Part shown: in pieces, positions 16,973-25,465 of the stretch | How the letters are laid out: each line of letters starts with the position of its first letter | Position numbering within the stretch: position 1 is the stretch's first letter | Assembly (NCBI GenBank): GCA_964630665.1 | Contig: CAZVVN010000022.1 | Location: 1-45,122, forward strand | DNA length: 45,122 nt | Reading direction: 5' to 3' | DNA from: UBA9619 sp964630665 | Lineage (GTDB): Bacteria > Pseudomonadota > Gammaproteobacteria > Arenicellales > UBA868 | Translations under genes and position numbers: made by a program | The notes under the pieces: generated by a model | Told to the model about the DNA's origin: nothing | Databases searched by the model: none | The model's input: only the letters and a program-made list of their open reading frames with translations

Positions 16973-18037
16973 ATGAAATTCGGTATCCTGTTCACATCGC
17001 ATCCGCACGTCGACAAAGAACCCTACCCGCACCATGAAGTCCATGCCAGAGTCACAGCTGAGATTCTGGAAGCAGATCGCCTCGGCTACGACATTGCCTG
17101 GATCGCGGAACACCACTTCAGTAACAGTTACGGAATCCTGCCAGATCCTTTCACCTACATCGGGTATCTTGCGGCACAGACTCAGCATATAAAGCTCGGC
17201 ACTGCCGTGATGACTCTGCCACTGTATAACCCGATCCGGGTCGTCGAGAACGCCGCCTTTGCCGATATCCTGAGCGCAGGCCGGTTCATCCTCGGACTCG
17301 GCTCGGGTTATCGACCCTACGAATTTGAAGGGATGGGGGTACCCTTCGACGAACGTCGGGACATTCAGGAGGAAGCGCTGGAAATTGTTCTCGATGCCTT
17401 GCACAACCGCCGCATCCAGCACCAGGGCACCTATTTCAACGTCGATGTGTCCGGCGATTATGAGATCTTTCCCGCCAGCATACAGGATCCCCACGTGCCC
17501 CTTTACCTGGCCGCCGGTACCGACCGGTCGATCGGCGTGGCGGCACGTCACGGCTGTGGTCTGATGCTCTCCACTCTACCTGGGTTCGACAAGATCGCTA
17601 CACAGACCGCTTATTACCGGGAAGCTTTGAAAGAGGCGCCCGATAAATGGCAGGGCAATCCCGCCTGTGGACAGGTCGACCAAGCCCGCTGGGTCTACGT
17701 TGCCGAGAGTGACGCCAAAGCCAAGGAAGACAGTGCCGAAGGTCTGGTGCACCACATCAAGAACTTCATGGCCAAGAATGCTGCCGGTTACCTGGGCACG
17801 GTGTCTGAAAAAGATCAAGATAGTGAGCTCGACTACGACGAACTGACTGCAACCACCTTGTTGCACGGCAGCCCGGACACGGTGATCCGCCGACTTCGGG
17901 AACTGCGGGATGTCACTGGCATCACTTCACTCGTATTGCACTATCCACCGTACTACGGGGTTCAGAAAACCCTGAACAGCCTGCGCCTCTTTGCCGAAGA
18001 AGTGATCCCGGCTTTTCGCACTGAAGCGGCTGCCTAG
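16973..18037 (+). CDS. Luciferase-like (LLM) flavin-dependent oxidoreductase
   Basis: A 354-residue TIM-barrel flavoprotein. MKFGILFTSHPHVDKE forms the first strand, IAWIAEHHFSNSYGILPDP is the characteristic His-His segment, and GRFILGLGSGYRPYEFEGMG follows. ATG at 16973 is chosen because it starts at the first barrel strand and has AGAGGG about 10 bases upstream; the frame is open to 16862, but that stretch is not family-like. The family needs reduced FMN or F420; the substrate is unknown. A third LLM gene follows after 12 bases, suggesting co-transcription. Confidence 0.88.
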   Translation: MKFGILFTSHPHVDKEPYPHHEVHARVTAEILEADRLGYDIAWIAEHHFSNSYGILPDPFTYIGYLAAQTQHIKLGTAVMTLPLYNPIRVVENAAFADILSAGRFILGLGSGYRPYEFEGMGVPFDERRDIQEEALEIVLDALHNRRIQHQGTYFNVDVSGDYEIFPASIQDPHVPLYLAAGTDRSIGVAARHGCGLMLSTLPGFDKIATQTAYYREALKEAPDKWQGNPACGQVDQARWVYVAESDAKAKEDSAEGLVHHIKNFMAKNAAGYLGTVSEKDQDSELDYDELTATTLLHGSPDTVIRRLRELRDVTGITSLVLHYPPYYGVQKTLNSLRLFAEEVIPAFRTEAAA

Positions 18038-18049
18038 TCAGGCTGTACA

Positions 18050-18907
18050 ATGGAAATCAGCGCGCTCTACCCCACCCGTGATATCGGCACAGATCCAGCA
18101 AGGATTCGCGACTGGGCCCAGGCGGCTGAGGACCTCGGGTTTTCACACATAGAAGTACCCGATCATGTGTTCGGTGCGACTGCGCGTGATGGCTGGACAC
18201 CCCGATACAACGAGCAGGACCCGTTTCACGAGACCTTTGTGACCCTGGGCTTTCTCGCTGCGGTGACCAGGACCATCCGGCTGACCAGCGGTGTCCTGAT
18301 TCTGCCCCAGCGGCAGACGGGTGTGGTGGCTAAACAGGCCGCTGAGGTCGATGTGCTGTGCGAAGGACGTTTACGACTGGGTGTGGGTGTGGGCTGGAAC
18401 TTTGTCGAATACCAGGCCCTGGGCACTGACTGGAAGACCCGCGGCGCACGTCAGGCCGAACAGATTGAAGTGCTAAAGCGCCTGTGGACCGATGATCTGG
18501 TCACTTTCAAGGGTCGCTTTCACGATCTGTATGAAGTCAATATCACACCACCTCCGGTTCAGCGCCCTATTCCGATCTGGTTCGGTGGTGACTCCGAGCC
18601 TGTGATTAGGCGCGCGGCTCGTTACGGTGATGGATGGATGCCGATCTTGACACCGGATGAACAGGCCGAATCAAAGCTTGCGATGCTCCGCGAACAACTG
18701 ACGATCTTCGGTCGTGACCCTGAAGCTTTCGGTATCGAGGGTTGGCTACGGATGTACGAGGCCGATCCCGATCAGTGGGCCGCGGGGGTCGAGGGTTGGC
18801 GACGTCTTGGCGCCGACATCGTGATGCTTTACCCGATGTATCGGACCCCGGATCTTGACGAGCAGATCGAGACACTGCGGAAATTCAAGGAAATCGTGAA
18901 CGGCTAA
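18050..18907 (+). CDS. Luciferase-like oxidoreductase, F420-type subgroup
   Basis: A 285-residue LLM protein. The segment GFSHIEVPDHVFGATARDGW followed by TPRYN, then RLRLGVGVGWNFVEYQALGTD and PIPIWFGGDSEPVIRRAARY, resembles the group usually labelled TIGR03619-type F420-dependent oxidoreductases. Whether the host makes F420 cannot be told from this window, so FMN is equally possible. The gene starts 12 bases after the preceding LLM gene. The two proteins differ in length and in the His-rich segment, so they are distinct subgroups rather than a recent duplication. Confidence 0.85.
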   Translation: MEISALYPTRDIGTDPARIRDWAQAAEDLGFSHIEVPDHVFGATARDGWTPRYNEQDPFHETFVTLGFLAAVTRTIRLTSGVLILPQRQTGVVAKQAAEVDVLCEGRLRLGVGVGWNFVEYQALGTDWKTRGARQAEQIEVLKRLWTDDLVTFKGRFHDLYEVNITPPPVQRPIPIWFGGDSEPVIRRAARYGDGWMPILTPDEQAESKLAMLREQLTIFGRDPEAFGIEGWLRMYEADPDQWAAGVEGWRRLGADIVMLYPMYRTPDLDEQIETLRKFKEIVNG

Positions 18908-18949
18908 CTATCACGCCTGTCCAGCCGTGAGATCAAGACGGCGCGGCAA

Positions 18950-19834
18950 CTACCAGACCGGCGCGTCAGTCTGAATTCTAAACGCGTCTCCCGCCCTTAT
19001 GATGTAGCCGGCCGAGGGCAGTGGGAAATGCGCGGTGCAGACCAGTGTCTCGGTCTCACAGTAGCACTCGAGAAAAGCCCGGCGGGTCTCCTTGGCCTGT
19101 TCGGCATCCCAGTCTGGCCAGGCTGTCCACTCTGGATGCGCACACTGCACCGGCGAGTGCATGAGATCACCACACATCACCGCAGTTGCCCCGTTTGAAG
19201 CTAGCGAGATCGATACATGGCCGGGCGTGTGGCCAGGTGTGGGTGACAGCCAGACCTCATCGTCAAGAGCGTAGTCATCGGCGACGAGTTCGGCACGCCC
19301 AGCCTCCAGCACCGGAAGTACGCTGTCCTCGAACGGCGTTCTCGAGAATTTCTCATGGCCGACATCGCGCCAGGTCTCGAGTTCCTTCTTCGAAAAAACA
19401 TACCGGGCATTGGGGAAAGTCGGCACCCAGCGACCATTCTCAAGCCGGGTGTTCCAACCCACATGGTCAGAGTGCAAGTGCGTGCACATAACAAAATCGA
19501 TCGCTTCAGGCGCGATACCATGCATAGCCAATGCGTTGAGATAGGTCGCGTCCGTTTTCAGATGCCAGTGCGGCCTCGTGGGCCGGTCCTTGTCGTTGCC
19601 AACACACGAGTCGATCAGGATGGTGTGGTGTGAAGTACGCACCACGTAACTCTGCATTGGAAACTGCAGTTGATCGGTGTCCGGATCCAGCGCGTCGGGC
19701 TCGAGCCAATGCCGGTGCGGTGCCCAATCTGCCGCTGTCGTCTCCGGGAAAAAGTGCTGCCATTTGAACGGGGTGACCAATTCCAGTACCCGCATGATTT
19801 TCAGACCGCCCAGCACACGATGAGGAGCCATCAT
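18950..19834 (-). CDS. MBL-fold metallo-hydrolase
   Basis: A metallo-beta-lactamase-fold hydrolase. The metal-binding motif THLHSDHVG gives the HxHxDH signature, followed by TPGHTPGH, the bridging Asp in MCGDLMHSP, and a terminal His in CTAHFPLPSAG. The start is uncertain: the frame is open to 19939 and into the deformylase gene, but ATG at 19834 or ATG at 19795 (MRVLELVTPF) is more likely. I give 19834, which lies 29 bases beyond the deformylase stop and so overlaps no coding sequence. Substrate unknown; the family covers lactonases, thioesters and phosphodiesters. Probably co-transcribed with the peptide deformylase gene. Confidence 0.85.
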   Translation of the reverse strand: MMAPHRVLGGLKIMRVLELVTPFKWQHFFPETTAADWAPHRHWLEPDALDPDTDQLQFPMQSYVVRTSHHTILIDSCVGNDKDRPTRPHWHLKTDATYLNALAMHGIAPEAIDFVMCTHLHSDHVGWNTRLENGRWVPTFPNARYVFSKKELETWRDVGHEKFSRTPFEDSVLPVLEAGRAELVADDYALDDEVWLSPTPGHTPGHVSISLASNGATAVMCGDLMHSPVQCAHPEWTAWPDWDAEQAKETRRAFLECYCETETLVCTAHFPLPSAGYIIRAGDAFRIQTDAPVW

Positions 19835-19862
19835 GCGGCAATCCCGCTTCGGTGGAGGTGAA

Positions 19863-20441
19863 TCACTGTGCCGGACTAACAACCCGGATGGGGGCATCCC
19901 GAGCCCCCGGGCAGGGCCAGTCATCCGGCCACTGGTCACGGCGCGCCAGTTCCGTAGCCGTCACCATGTGGCGTGGATCCGCTACCCGGTCCGGAAACAG
20001 GATACCGTCCAGATGATCGAACTCGTGCTGGAACAGATGCGCCCCCCAATCCTCGAGGCACCAGTTGACAGGTTTCGCATTGCGGTCAAATCCCTCGACT
20101 GATATGGCTCGAGGCCGGCCAACGTAGGCTTTGAGTCCTGGGACTGACAGGCATCCTTCCCAATACCAGACCGGTTCCTCGTCAAGGATACTGACCTCGG
20201 GGTTGATCCAGTAGATCAACTCACTGCTGCCACCGGGATCACGCATCAGAAAGAATCGCTGGAACCAGCCCAACTGCGGTGCAGCGATTCCATTGGCGCC
20301 GTGGTGCTCCAACCCAACATGGAGCAGGTCCAGTTGGTTCTGGAACTCGACTGTCTCAATACAACCGAGATCGACCGGGTCCGATGGACGGGCCAGGCGT
20401 GGGTTACCCAGGGTCACAATCTCAGGAAGTTCCGTTGCCAT
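19863..20441 (-). CDS. def: Peptide deformylase
   Basis: Removes the formyl group from the initiator Met of new proteins. All three motifs are present: GIAAPQLG (51-58), EGCLS (95-99), and QHEFDH (138-143). The metal ligands are C97, H139 and H143, with the catalytic Glu at 140. At 192 residues it has the normal length for this family. It is not in the usual def-fmt pair with methionyl-tRNA formyltransferase, so it may be a second copy. It is divergent from the thioesterase gene at 20551. Confidence 0.92.
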   Translation of the reverse strand: MATELPEIVTLGNPRLARPSDPVDLGCIETVEFQNQLDLLHVGLEHHGANGIAAPQLGWFQRFFLMRDPGGSSELIYWINPEVSILDEEPVWYWEGCLSVPGLKAYVGRPRAISVEGFDRNAKPVNWCLEDWGAHLFQHEFDHLDGILFPDRVADPRHMVTATELARRDQWPDDWPCPGARDAPIRVVSPAQ

Positions 20442-20550
20442 AAACCAAGCTTACACGTGCGCCCGACGTACTGTCACCTGGGACCATGGACTCTCTTTCG
20501 ATGCACTATCATACAATTCTGCCGCTCAATCGAAATTTGGAGAGGGTCTT

Positions 20551-20946
20551 GTGAAAGTCGAATCCCCAGTCACGGTCCAGGAACGGCACACCGATGAACT
20601 CGGGCACCTCAATCACGTACAGACCGTTAAATTCATGGAGAACGCCCGCGAGGACTGGTATGCCCAGTGCGGGCAACCAGTATTCGACCCTGCCGGTTAC
20701 GGTACCGTGGTGGTGAACATCAACTACAACTACCGTGGGGAATGCTTTCTTGGCGAAAAACTCACCATCGTCACAGGTCCAGTCAAGCTTGGGCGTACTA
20801 GTTTTGTCTTAAGCCACACGATCCTCAAAGCGGACGGGTCTATACCGTTCGACGGGCTCGCGACCTGCCTGATCATGGACATGAAGACGCGCCAGGCAAT
20901 TCCCGTACCCGACTGGATCGCCAAGCATTTCCAGACCGTACCGTAA
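20551..20946 (+). CDS. YbgC/FadM-like hotdog acyl-CoA thioesterase
   Basis: A 131-residue single-domain hotdog thioesterase. ERHTDELGHLNHVQTVKFME is the 4HBT motif, followed by YNYRGECFLGEKLTIVT and the FDGLATCLIMD strand. The frame is open to 20293, but GTG at 20551 is chosen: GGAGAGGG sits 4 bases before it and the domain begins there. TACAAT (20512-20517) could be a -10 box, without a convincing -35. The acyl substrate is unknown. It is divergent from peptide deformylase and convergent with RidA. Confidence 0.82.
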   Translation: MKVESPVTVQERHTDELGHLNHVQTVKFMENAREDWYAQCGQPVFDPAGYGTVVVNINYNYRGECFLGEKLTIVTGPVKLGRTSFVLSHTILKADGSIPFDGLATCLIMDMKTRQAIPVPDWIAKHFQTVP

Positions 20947-21002
20947 AAACAGCAGTATTTCCCCCTGCCGGGTGACGTCTGGAATCCGCTGTTCAGGATA
21001 TT

Positions 21003-21383
21003 TCAGCGATCCAGCGCAACGACTGCATCAGCCATGAACAGAGCGCCTGGAAGTTCGGTCTTGACCGGTGTGCGGGCAGGGTAAGGCTCACTGAACCAGC
21101 GGAGACAGATCTCGTTTAAGGCAGCGAAGTGTGCCCAGTCGGTGATGAAGACGGTCAGCTTGACCACGTCCAGGAGAGTGACGCCGGCTTCTTCGACAAT
21201 AACATTGAGATTCTTAAAAACCTGCTCGGCCTGTTCCTCGAAGGTCGCACCAACGACCTCGCCTGTCTCCGGATCGAACGGTCCCTGCGCCGACACATAC
21301 AGGGTCGCCCCGACAGCCACAACCCCTGGTGAGTAGGGACCCTTAGGCGCTGCGCCTTTTTCCGGCCGAATAATCCGTTTCAT
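21003..21383 (-). CDS. RidA-family protein
   Basis: A 126-residue RidA/YjgF-like protein. YSPGVVAVGATLYVSAQGPF is the N-terminal family block, and EPYPARTPVKTELPGALFMA carries the conserved Arg. The C-terminal acidic motif (usually VEIEAIA) reads ADAVVALD, so the imine/enamine deaminase residues may be incomplete. The frame extends to 21740, but ATG at 21383 starts at the family block; the upstream part lies inside the gamma-glutamyltransferase gene. It follows that gene after 28 bases, so the two are probably co-transcribed. Confidence 0.85.
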   Translation of the reverse strand: MKRIIRPEKGAAPKGPYSPGVVAVGATLYVSAQGPFDPETGEVVGATFEEQAEQVFKNLNVIVEEAGVTLLDVVKLTVFITDWAHFAALNEICLRWFSEPYPARTPVKTELPGALFMADAVVALDR

Positions 21384-21411
21384 GATCACACCTTTATTGG
21401 GGTCGGTGAAT

Positions 21412-23019
21412 TCAGGCAGGTACGGCGGCACCGTCGCGACGGTTGTCCGCGGCACCAGCCAAGGCTCCGCTCTCCGGATCGCGCGAGACAGCCTGCATAC
21501 CACCGGTGGCCCAGGAGTAGGCCGGTAACACAGTAATTCGATGCCCAAGGGACTCGAGTGCTTTGCGGGTCGATTCTCCGACCCGGTTCTCGAGCTGCAC
21601 CTCGGAACCGTCCTGCAGCCGTGCTCGAGGCATGTTGATGGCGTTCTGCAATTCAAGACCATAGTCAAAGTAGCCGACCATCGCCTGTACCGTGGTCTGC
21701 AAGATACCATAGCTGCCCGGCGTACCCAGTGACAGTACACCCTGCCCGGCAGCGGTCGTGATGGACGGTGCCATGCACATGGCCAGCCGCTGACCGGCGG
21801 TGATCACGTTCGGCGAAGAAGGGTCCAGGTCGCCCCAATTCAGGAAATTATTCATCACCACACCGGTACCAGGCACCATCACCCCGGATCCGTACGGCGA
21901 TCCCAGACTCTGTGTCAGGCAGACCAGATTGCCTTCGCTGTCGGCCACAGAAATCGAGGTGGTGTGCTCCTTAAGCGCCGAGTGATCAAAAGGGCCCCCG
22001 CTGGCCCAGTTCTCTGTCGGCCCGATCACCGGTTCCCCATCCGCAGCCCGAGTCACCAGTTCATCGACATCAGCCAGCAGGGCATCGATCTCAGCGCGCC
22101 CTTTCTGGTTGTTCTGGATCCGCACGCCCGCTGCAATCCGAATCACCCGAAAAACCAGATCCAGGTGGTCGGCACTGAGTAAATCGAGCTCTTTGAAATT
22201 GAACGCTTCGAGTATCCGTAGACTGAGCAGGACTTGAAAGGACTCTGCCGGCGGCGGCGGCACATTGACCCGGTAGCTGTGATAAGGCGCTGAGATCGGT
22301 GCCTCCCAGATCGGTGAAACGGCCTCAAGGTCGGCCATTGAAATAGTGCCACCCGCGGACTGGATTCGCGAGACCAGCTTCTCACCCAGGGCACCGCCAT
22401 AAAGATAACCGATACCGTCGGCTGCGATCTGTGCCAGTGTCGCAGCCAGATCCGGCAACTGAAGGACCTGGCCCGGATGCCAGTCCTGCTCTGCCCTGAA
22501 TACCCGTCGCCACTCAAGATCCTTGATCCGACCGACGCTGTCACGGGTCATCGCCACAAAAAAACTCGAGACCGGGAACCCTTCCTGTGCCAGTCGTATT
22601 GCCGGTTGCAGCACCTCGTCGAAACCCAGGCGTCCATAACGGCTCTGTAGCGCGTACCATCCCGCCAGGTTGCCCGGCGTGACCGACGCATTGGGCCCAC
22701 TTTCGGTCTTTGCTTTGTCGACCTGACTCGCATCGAAACCTGCCGGGACGGGTGGAATGAAGTCGACGGTCTCAACCTTACTTTCAGCGGCGAGGAAAAA
22801 CGTCGCACCACCGGCTCCGGCAAGTCCCGACATGAACGGTTCGACTACGTTCAGGGCCGCAGTCGTCGCCGCAACCGCATCGAAAGCGTTCCCGCCTTTG
22901 CGCAGGATCTCGGCACCTGCGTTGGCTGCCAGCGGTTGTGCCGCAGCCACCATGCCGTTCATCGATCGCACGGTGGGGCGCCCACCCAGTGAATCATAGG
23001 GGATTTTCTTTTGTTCCAT
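21412..23019 (-). CDS. Gamma-glutamyltransferase family protein
   Basis: A 535-residue Ntn-hydrolase of the gamma-glutamyltransferase family. GGNAFDAVAA (42-51) is the N-terminal block. The catalytic Thr that becomes the N-terminus of the small subunit is T353 in KEHTTSISVAD, followed by LTQSLGSPYGSGV and NNFLNWGD. No signal peptide is visible, unlike classic periplasmic GGT, so it may act in the cytoplasm on gamma-glutamyl amines or similar. A RidA-family gene is directly downstream, which would suit a pathway that releases reactive enamines. Confidence 0.9.
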   Translation of the reverse strand: MEQKKIPYDSLGGRPTVRSMNGMVAAAQPLAANAGAEILRKGGNAFDAVAATTAALNVVEPFMSGLAGAGGATFFLAAESKVETVDFIPPVPAGFDASQVDKAKTESGPNASVTPGNLAGWYALQSRYGRLGFDEVLQPAIRLAQEGFPVSSFFVAMTRDSVGRIKDLEWRRVFRAEQDWHPGQVLQLPDLAATLAQIAADGIGYLYGGALGEKLVSRIQSAGGTISMADLEAVSPIWEAPISAPYHSYRVNVPPPPAESFQVLLSLRILEAFNFKELDLLSADHLDLVFRVIRIAAGVRIQNNQKGRAEIDALLADVDELVTRAADGEPVIGPTENWASGGPFDHSALKEHTTSISVADSEGNLVCLTQSLGSPYGSGVMVPGTGVVMNNFLNWGDLDPSSPNVITAGQRLAMCMAPSITTAAGQGVLSLGTPGSYGILQTTVQAMVGYFDYGLELQNAINMPRARLQDGSEVQLENRVGESTRKALESLGHRITVLPAYSWATGGMQAVSRDPESGALAGAADNRRDGAAVPA

Positions 23020-23139
23020 TACACTGTACTCCAGTCTTGCGGATTAACATCCGTCAGGATGCGCTTACACGTCTCGCGCTCAACAATGGGCCAATACTCC
23101 ATAGGTAGATTATGCCAGTCCGCACACTAATCAAGCTCT

Positions 23140-24360
23140 TTAATCGCTGCCGTCCGAAGCGATCAGAAAAGCCAGCGCAGTTCCCGCCACTGCCATGCTG
23201 AACACCACTGAAATGCCGATGCGCACGTCCTCTGCCGCACCGAGGTAGACAGTCAGCCAGGCCACCACGGCACCAAAAGCCAGTTGGAAGCTGCCGGCCA
23301 GCCCGGAGGCAAATCCTGCGACCGACCGGCCCGCCGAACTGACCGCACCGATGGTCGAATTGGCAACGACCAACCCGTTGGAAAAGGCGAACAGCATGGC
23401 TGGCAATATCAGTGCCGGCACTGTACGAAACCCGAGAAAGGCCAGAGCCGCCATCGTCCCGGTCGCGATTATCGACAGGGCCGACCCCGCCCGCACCATA
23501 CGGGGCACGCCCCACCCCGGGGTCAACTTGCGGCTCACGGCACTGCCGATCAGAAACCCGACCGGAAGCAGGGTGACAAAAAAGCCAAAAGCGGCCGCAG
23601 AATAGCCCAGTTTGTGAAAAGCAAACGGCAGAAATGACAGGAAAGCAAAGAAAATAGACGCCTGGAAGCCAAGATTCCCTGCAAACAGCATGAACTGCCG
23701 GTTACGCAGGAGCCCCAGGTAACTGAGGGCGACTGACTCCAGATTAAGTCGACCCTGCCGGAAGCGGTGCGTTTCTTTGAGAATCAGCAACGCCGTAACA
23801 AGGGCCACTACGCCCAGCAGGACTGTGACCGCCATGCCGCCCTGCCAGCCAAACAAGTCATAAAGGACACCACCAAGTGAGAAGGCCAGCATGGGAGCCA
23901 GCGCGGTCGCAGACATGACCGCGGCCATACTGGCGGCAGCAGCCCGCGGTGTGTGCGTGTCATTGATGATAACTCGCGACAGGACCATCGCGGCAGCCGC
24001 TCCCACACCCTGAACACAACGGGCCAGGATCAAGATGGCCAGGCTGGGTGCTGCAACTGCCAGAACCGAACCGGCAAGATAGAGCCCGAGCCCGATCAGC
24101 AATGGCACCCGTCGACCAAACCGATCGGAACACGGTCCAAAAAAAAGCTGCCCAAAAGCCGTTGCTGCCAGAAAACCGGTAATGACCATCTGCGTCTGCT
24201 GGGCGGTCACCGAAAAGGCCACGGTGATGCCCGGCAGCGAAGGAGTGATAATGCTCGTGGCAAAGATACTGGTCGACACGATCAGCACCAACAGCCAGGT
24301 CGGTTGGGGCGGCTGGCGCGAATAATCATCGGTACCCGGTTCAGGAGTTTTTGTTTCCAT
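23140..24360 (-). CDS. MFS transporter, Bcr/CflA drug-resistance-type
   Basis: A 406-residue inner-membrane carrier with 12 predicted helices. STSIFATSIITPSLPGITVA in helix 1, GPCSDRFGRRVPLLIG in loop 2-3, and the helix 4-5 segment GVGAAAAMVLSRVIIND are typical of the Bcr/CflA drug:H+ antiporter group. ATG at 24360 is chosen: AGGAAGG lies about 12 bases upstream and the sequence before it is not family-like. Export of a toxic compound or metabolite is likely; the substrate is unknown. Confidence 0.88.
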   Translation of the reverse strand: METKTPEPGTDDYSRQPPQPTWLLVLIVSTSIFATSIITPSLPGITVAFSVTAQQTQMVITGFLAATAFGQLFFGPCSDRFGRRVPLLIGLGLYLAGSVLAVAAPSLAILILARCVQGVGAAAAMVLSRVIINDTHTPRAAAASMAAVMSATALAPMLAFSLGGVLYDLFGWQGGMAVTVLLGVVALVTALLILKETHRFRQGRLNLESVALSYLGLLRNRQFMLFAGNLGFQASIFFAFLSFLPFAFHKLGYSAAAFGFFVTLLPVGFLIGSAVSRKLTPGWGVPRMVRAGSALSIIATGTMAALAFLGFRTVPALILPAMLFAFSNGLVVANSTIGAVSSAGRSVAGFASGLAGSFQLAFGAVVAWLTVYLGAAEDVRIGISVVFSMAVAGTALAFLIASDGSD

Positions 24361-24825
24361 ATTCAAAGCGCCTTCCTGTCGGTACTGCCCATTTCCCTTT
24401 AAAGCCCGCCCCGGCCAACACGGGACAACCACACTGATGTCGTGTCTAACCAGTAAACCACCAGGTGATTGGCTGGATATCGATGTGACAAACCACATCG
24501 CCAGAAACTGGATTCTGTCTTGATTTATCCGGACTGAGCCCGAACCTGCGACCCCCAGAAGAGACGATGGGCATCAGGGGAAACAACTGGGGCTGGACGC
24601 ACCAGATGGATTTTGAACTGGATCAACCCGCTAGGCAAGATTCCAGGCGAACACTCCGGATGACAGCGTTAGAATCCACAGATGGAAAACTGTCGCGCCC
24701 CGTTCATGGCCTCAGATTCCCCTTGGCACCGCACGCCGACCGTGCCGGAATTCAGATTACTGTTATTGGCCTTCCCTCCAAGGATCAGTGACCCGGGTGT
24801 CACTGGCCCTGAATTCTGAACCGCC
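24361..24825. other. Gene-free stretch between divergent exporter and cupin genes
   Basis: These 465 bases separate the start codons of the MFS exporter (-) and the cupin (+). A 74-codon frame (24567-24791, +) has no ribosome-binding site and no recognisable sequence, so I do not call it a gene. The only clear structure is the palindrome at 24786-24805. The region probably holds both promoters; I cannot place their boxes. Confidence 0.5.
24786..24805. promoter_or_regulatory. 20-bp palindrome upstream of the cupin gene
   Basis: CAGTGAC (24786-24792) and GTCACTG (24799-24805) are perfect 7-base arms around CCGGGT. The site ends 20 bases before the cupin GTG start, a position typical of a repressor site for a dimeric regulator. 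The regulator is not encoded next to it. Confidence 0.5.
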
Positions 24826-25374
24826 GTGCTCGCCGTTGCCCAGACCCGTCAGGTTCTCTCCGACATCGCGCGGGCGATGTCTGTGTGCGCGGAACAACCG
24901 GTACACAAAAATGCCATTGAGCACTTTCGGACACAGATACCGGCAGCAGATGAAAAGCCTTTCGAACCGTCACCCCTTGAACCAGTCTCCCTGGCTTTTG
25001 CCGTCGACACCCGTCTGGCCCGGCAGCTGACGTCTTTTGCCGGGCAACTGCCGTGGCGGGAAACGCAGCGGATGCCCGGCCAAGGCAACAAAGCAGTCCT
25101 GTGCAGTCTTGACGAGCTGTTTGTCTTTGAGGGACTGACCAGCGGGTTGCTTTGGTTGGAACCAGGAGTCGCCTATCCGGAGCACAATCATCCACCACCA
25201 GAGCTCTACTTCATCCTGTCAGGCACGGCCGAGTGGAAGTTCGGTGGCAGCGATCAGTACCGGAGCATCTCAGCGGGTAATCTGCTCTACAACCATTCTT
25301 TCGACACCCACGGCGTACAGGCCGGCGACACGCCCCTGCTGGCGCTCTTTCTACTCTGGCACTTTGAGCCGTAA
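24826..25374 (+). CDS. Cupin of the DMSP lyase (DddL/Q/W/K) superfamily
   Basis: A 182-residue protein with a C-terminal cupin. Cupin motif 1 is complete: GVAYPEHNHPPPELYFILSG gives metal ligands H120, H122 and E126, spaced as in DddW and DddK. The later ligand is probably H162 in DTHGVQAG. Y128, two residues after E126, may match the Tyr beside the metal in DddQ. These enzymes cleave dimethylsulfoniopropionate to DMS and acrylate; the wider superfamily also holds cupins without this activity, so the substrate is not proven. A TGA 9 bases upstream in frame limits the start to GTG 24826 or ATG 24877. There is no DMSP carrier or acrylate gene set adjacent. Confidence 0.7.
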   Translation: MLAVAQTRQVLSDIARAMSVCAEQPVHKNAIEHFRTQIPAADEKPFEPSPLEPVSLAFAVDTRLARQLTSFAGQLPWRETQRMPGQGNKAVLCSLDELFVFEGLTSGLLWLEPGVAYPEHNHPPPELYFILSGTAEWKFGGSDQYRSISAGNLLYNHSFDTHGVQAGDTPLLALFLLWHFEP

Positions 25375-25465
25375 CTCCGCCTTATCGAAAAACCTGGTCG
25401 ACACTTATGCCGATAATCTGATCTTCAACGTTTATGGCGTAGCCGTCTCACAGATCCAAAGTTCC

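Noticed and set aside
16886..17551. Open frame of 221 codons on the minus strand opposite a luciferase-like gene
   Set aside because: It is antisense to a clear gene and has no recognisable motif.
24567..24791. 74-codon plus-strand frame between the exporter and cupin genes
   Set aside because: No ribosome-binding site, no recognisable sequence, and composition like non-coding DNA; probably leader or promoter sequence.
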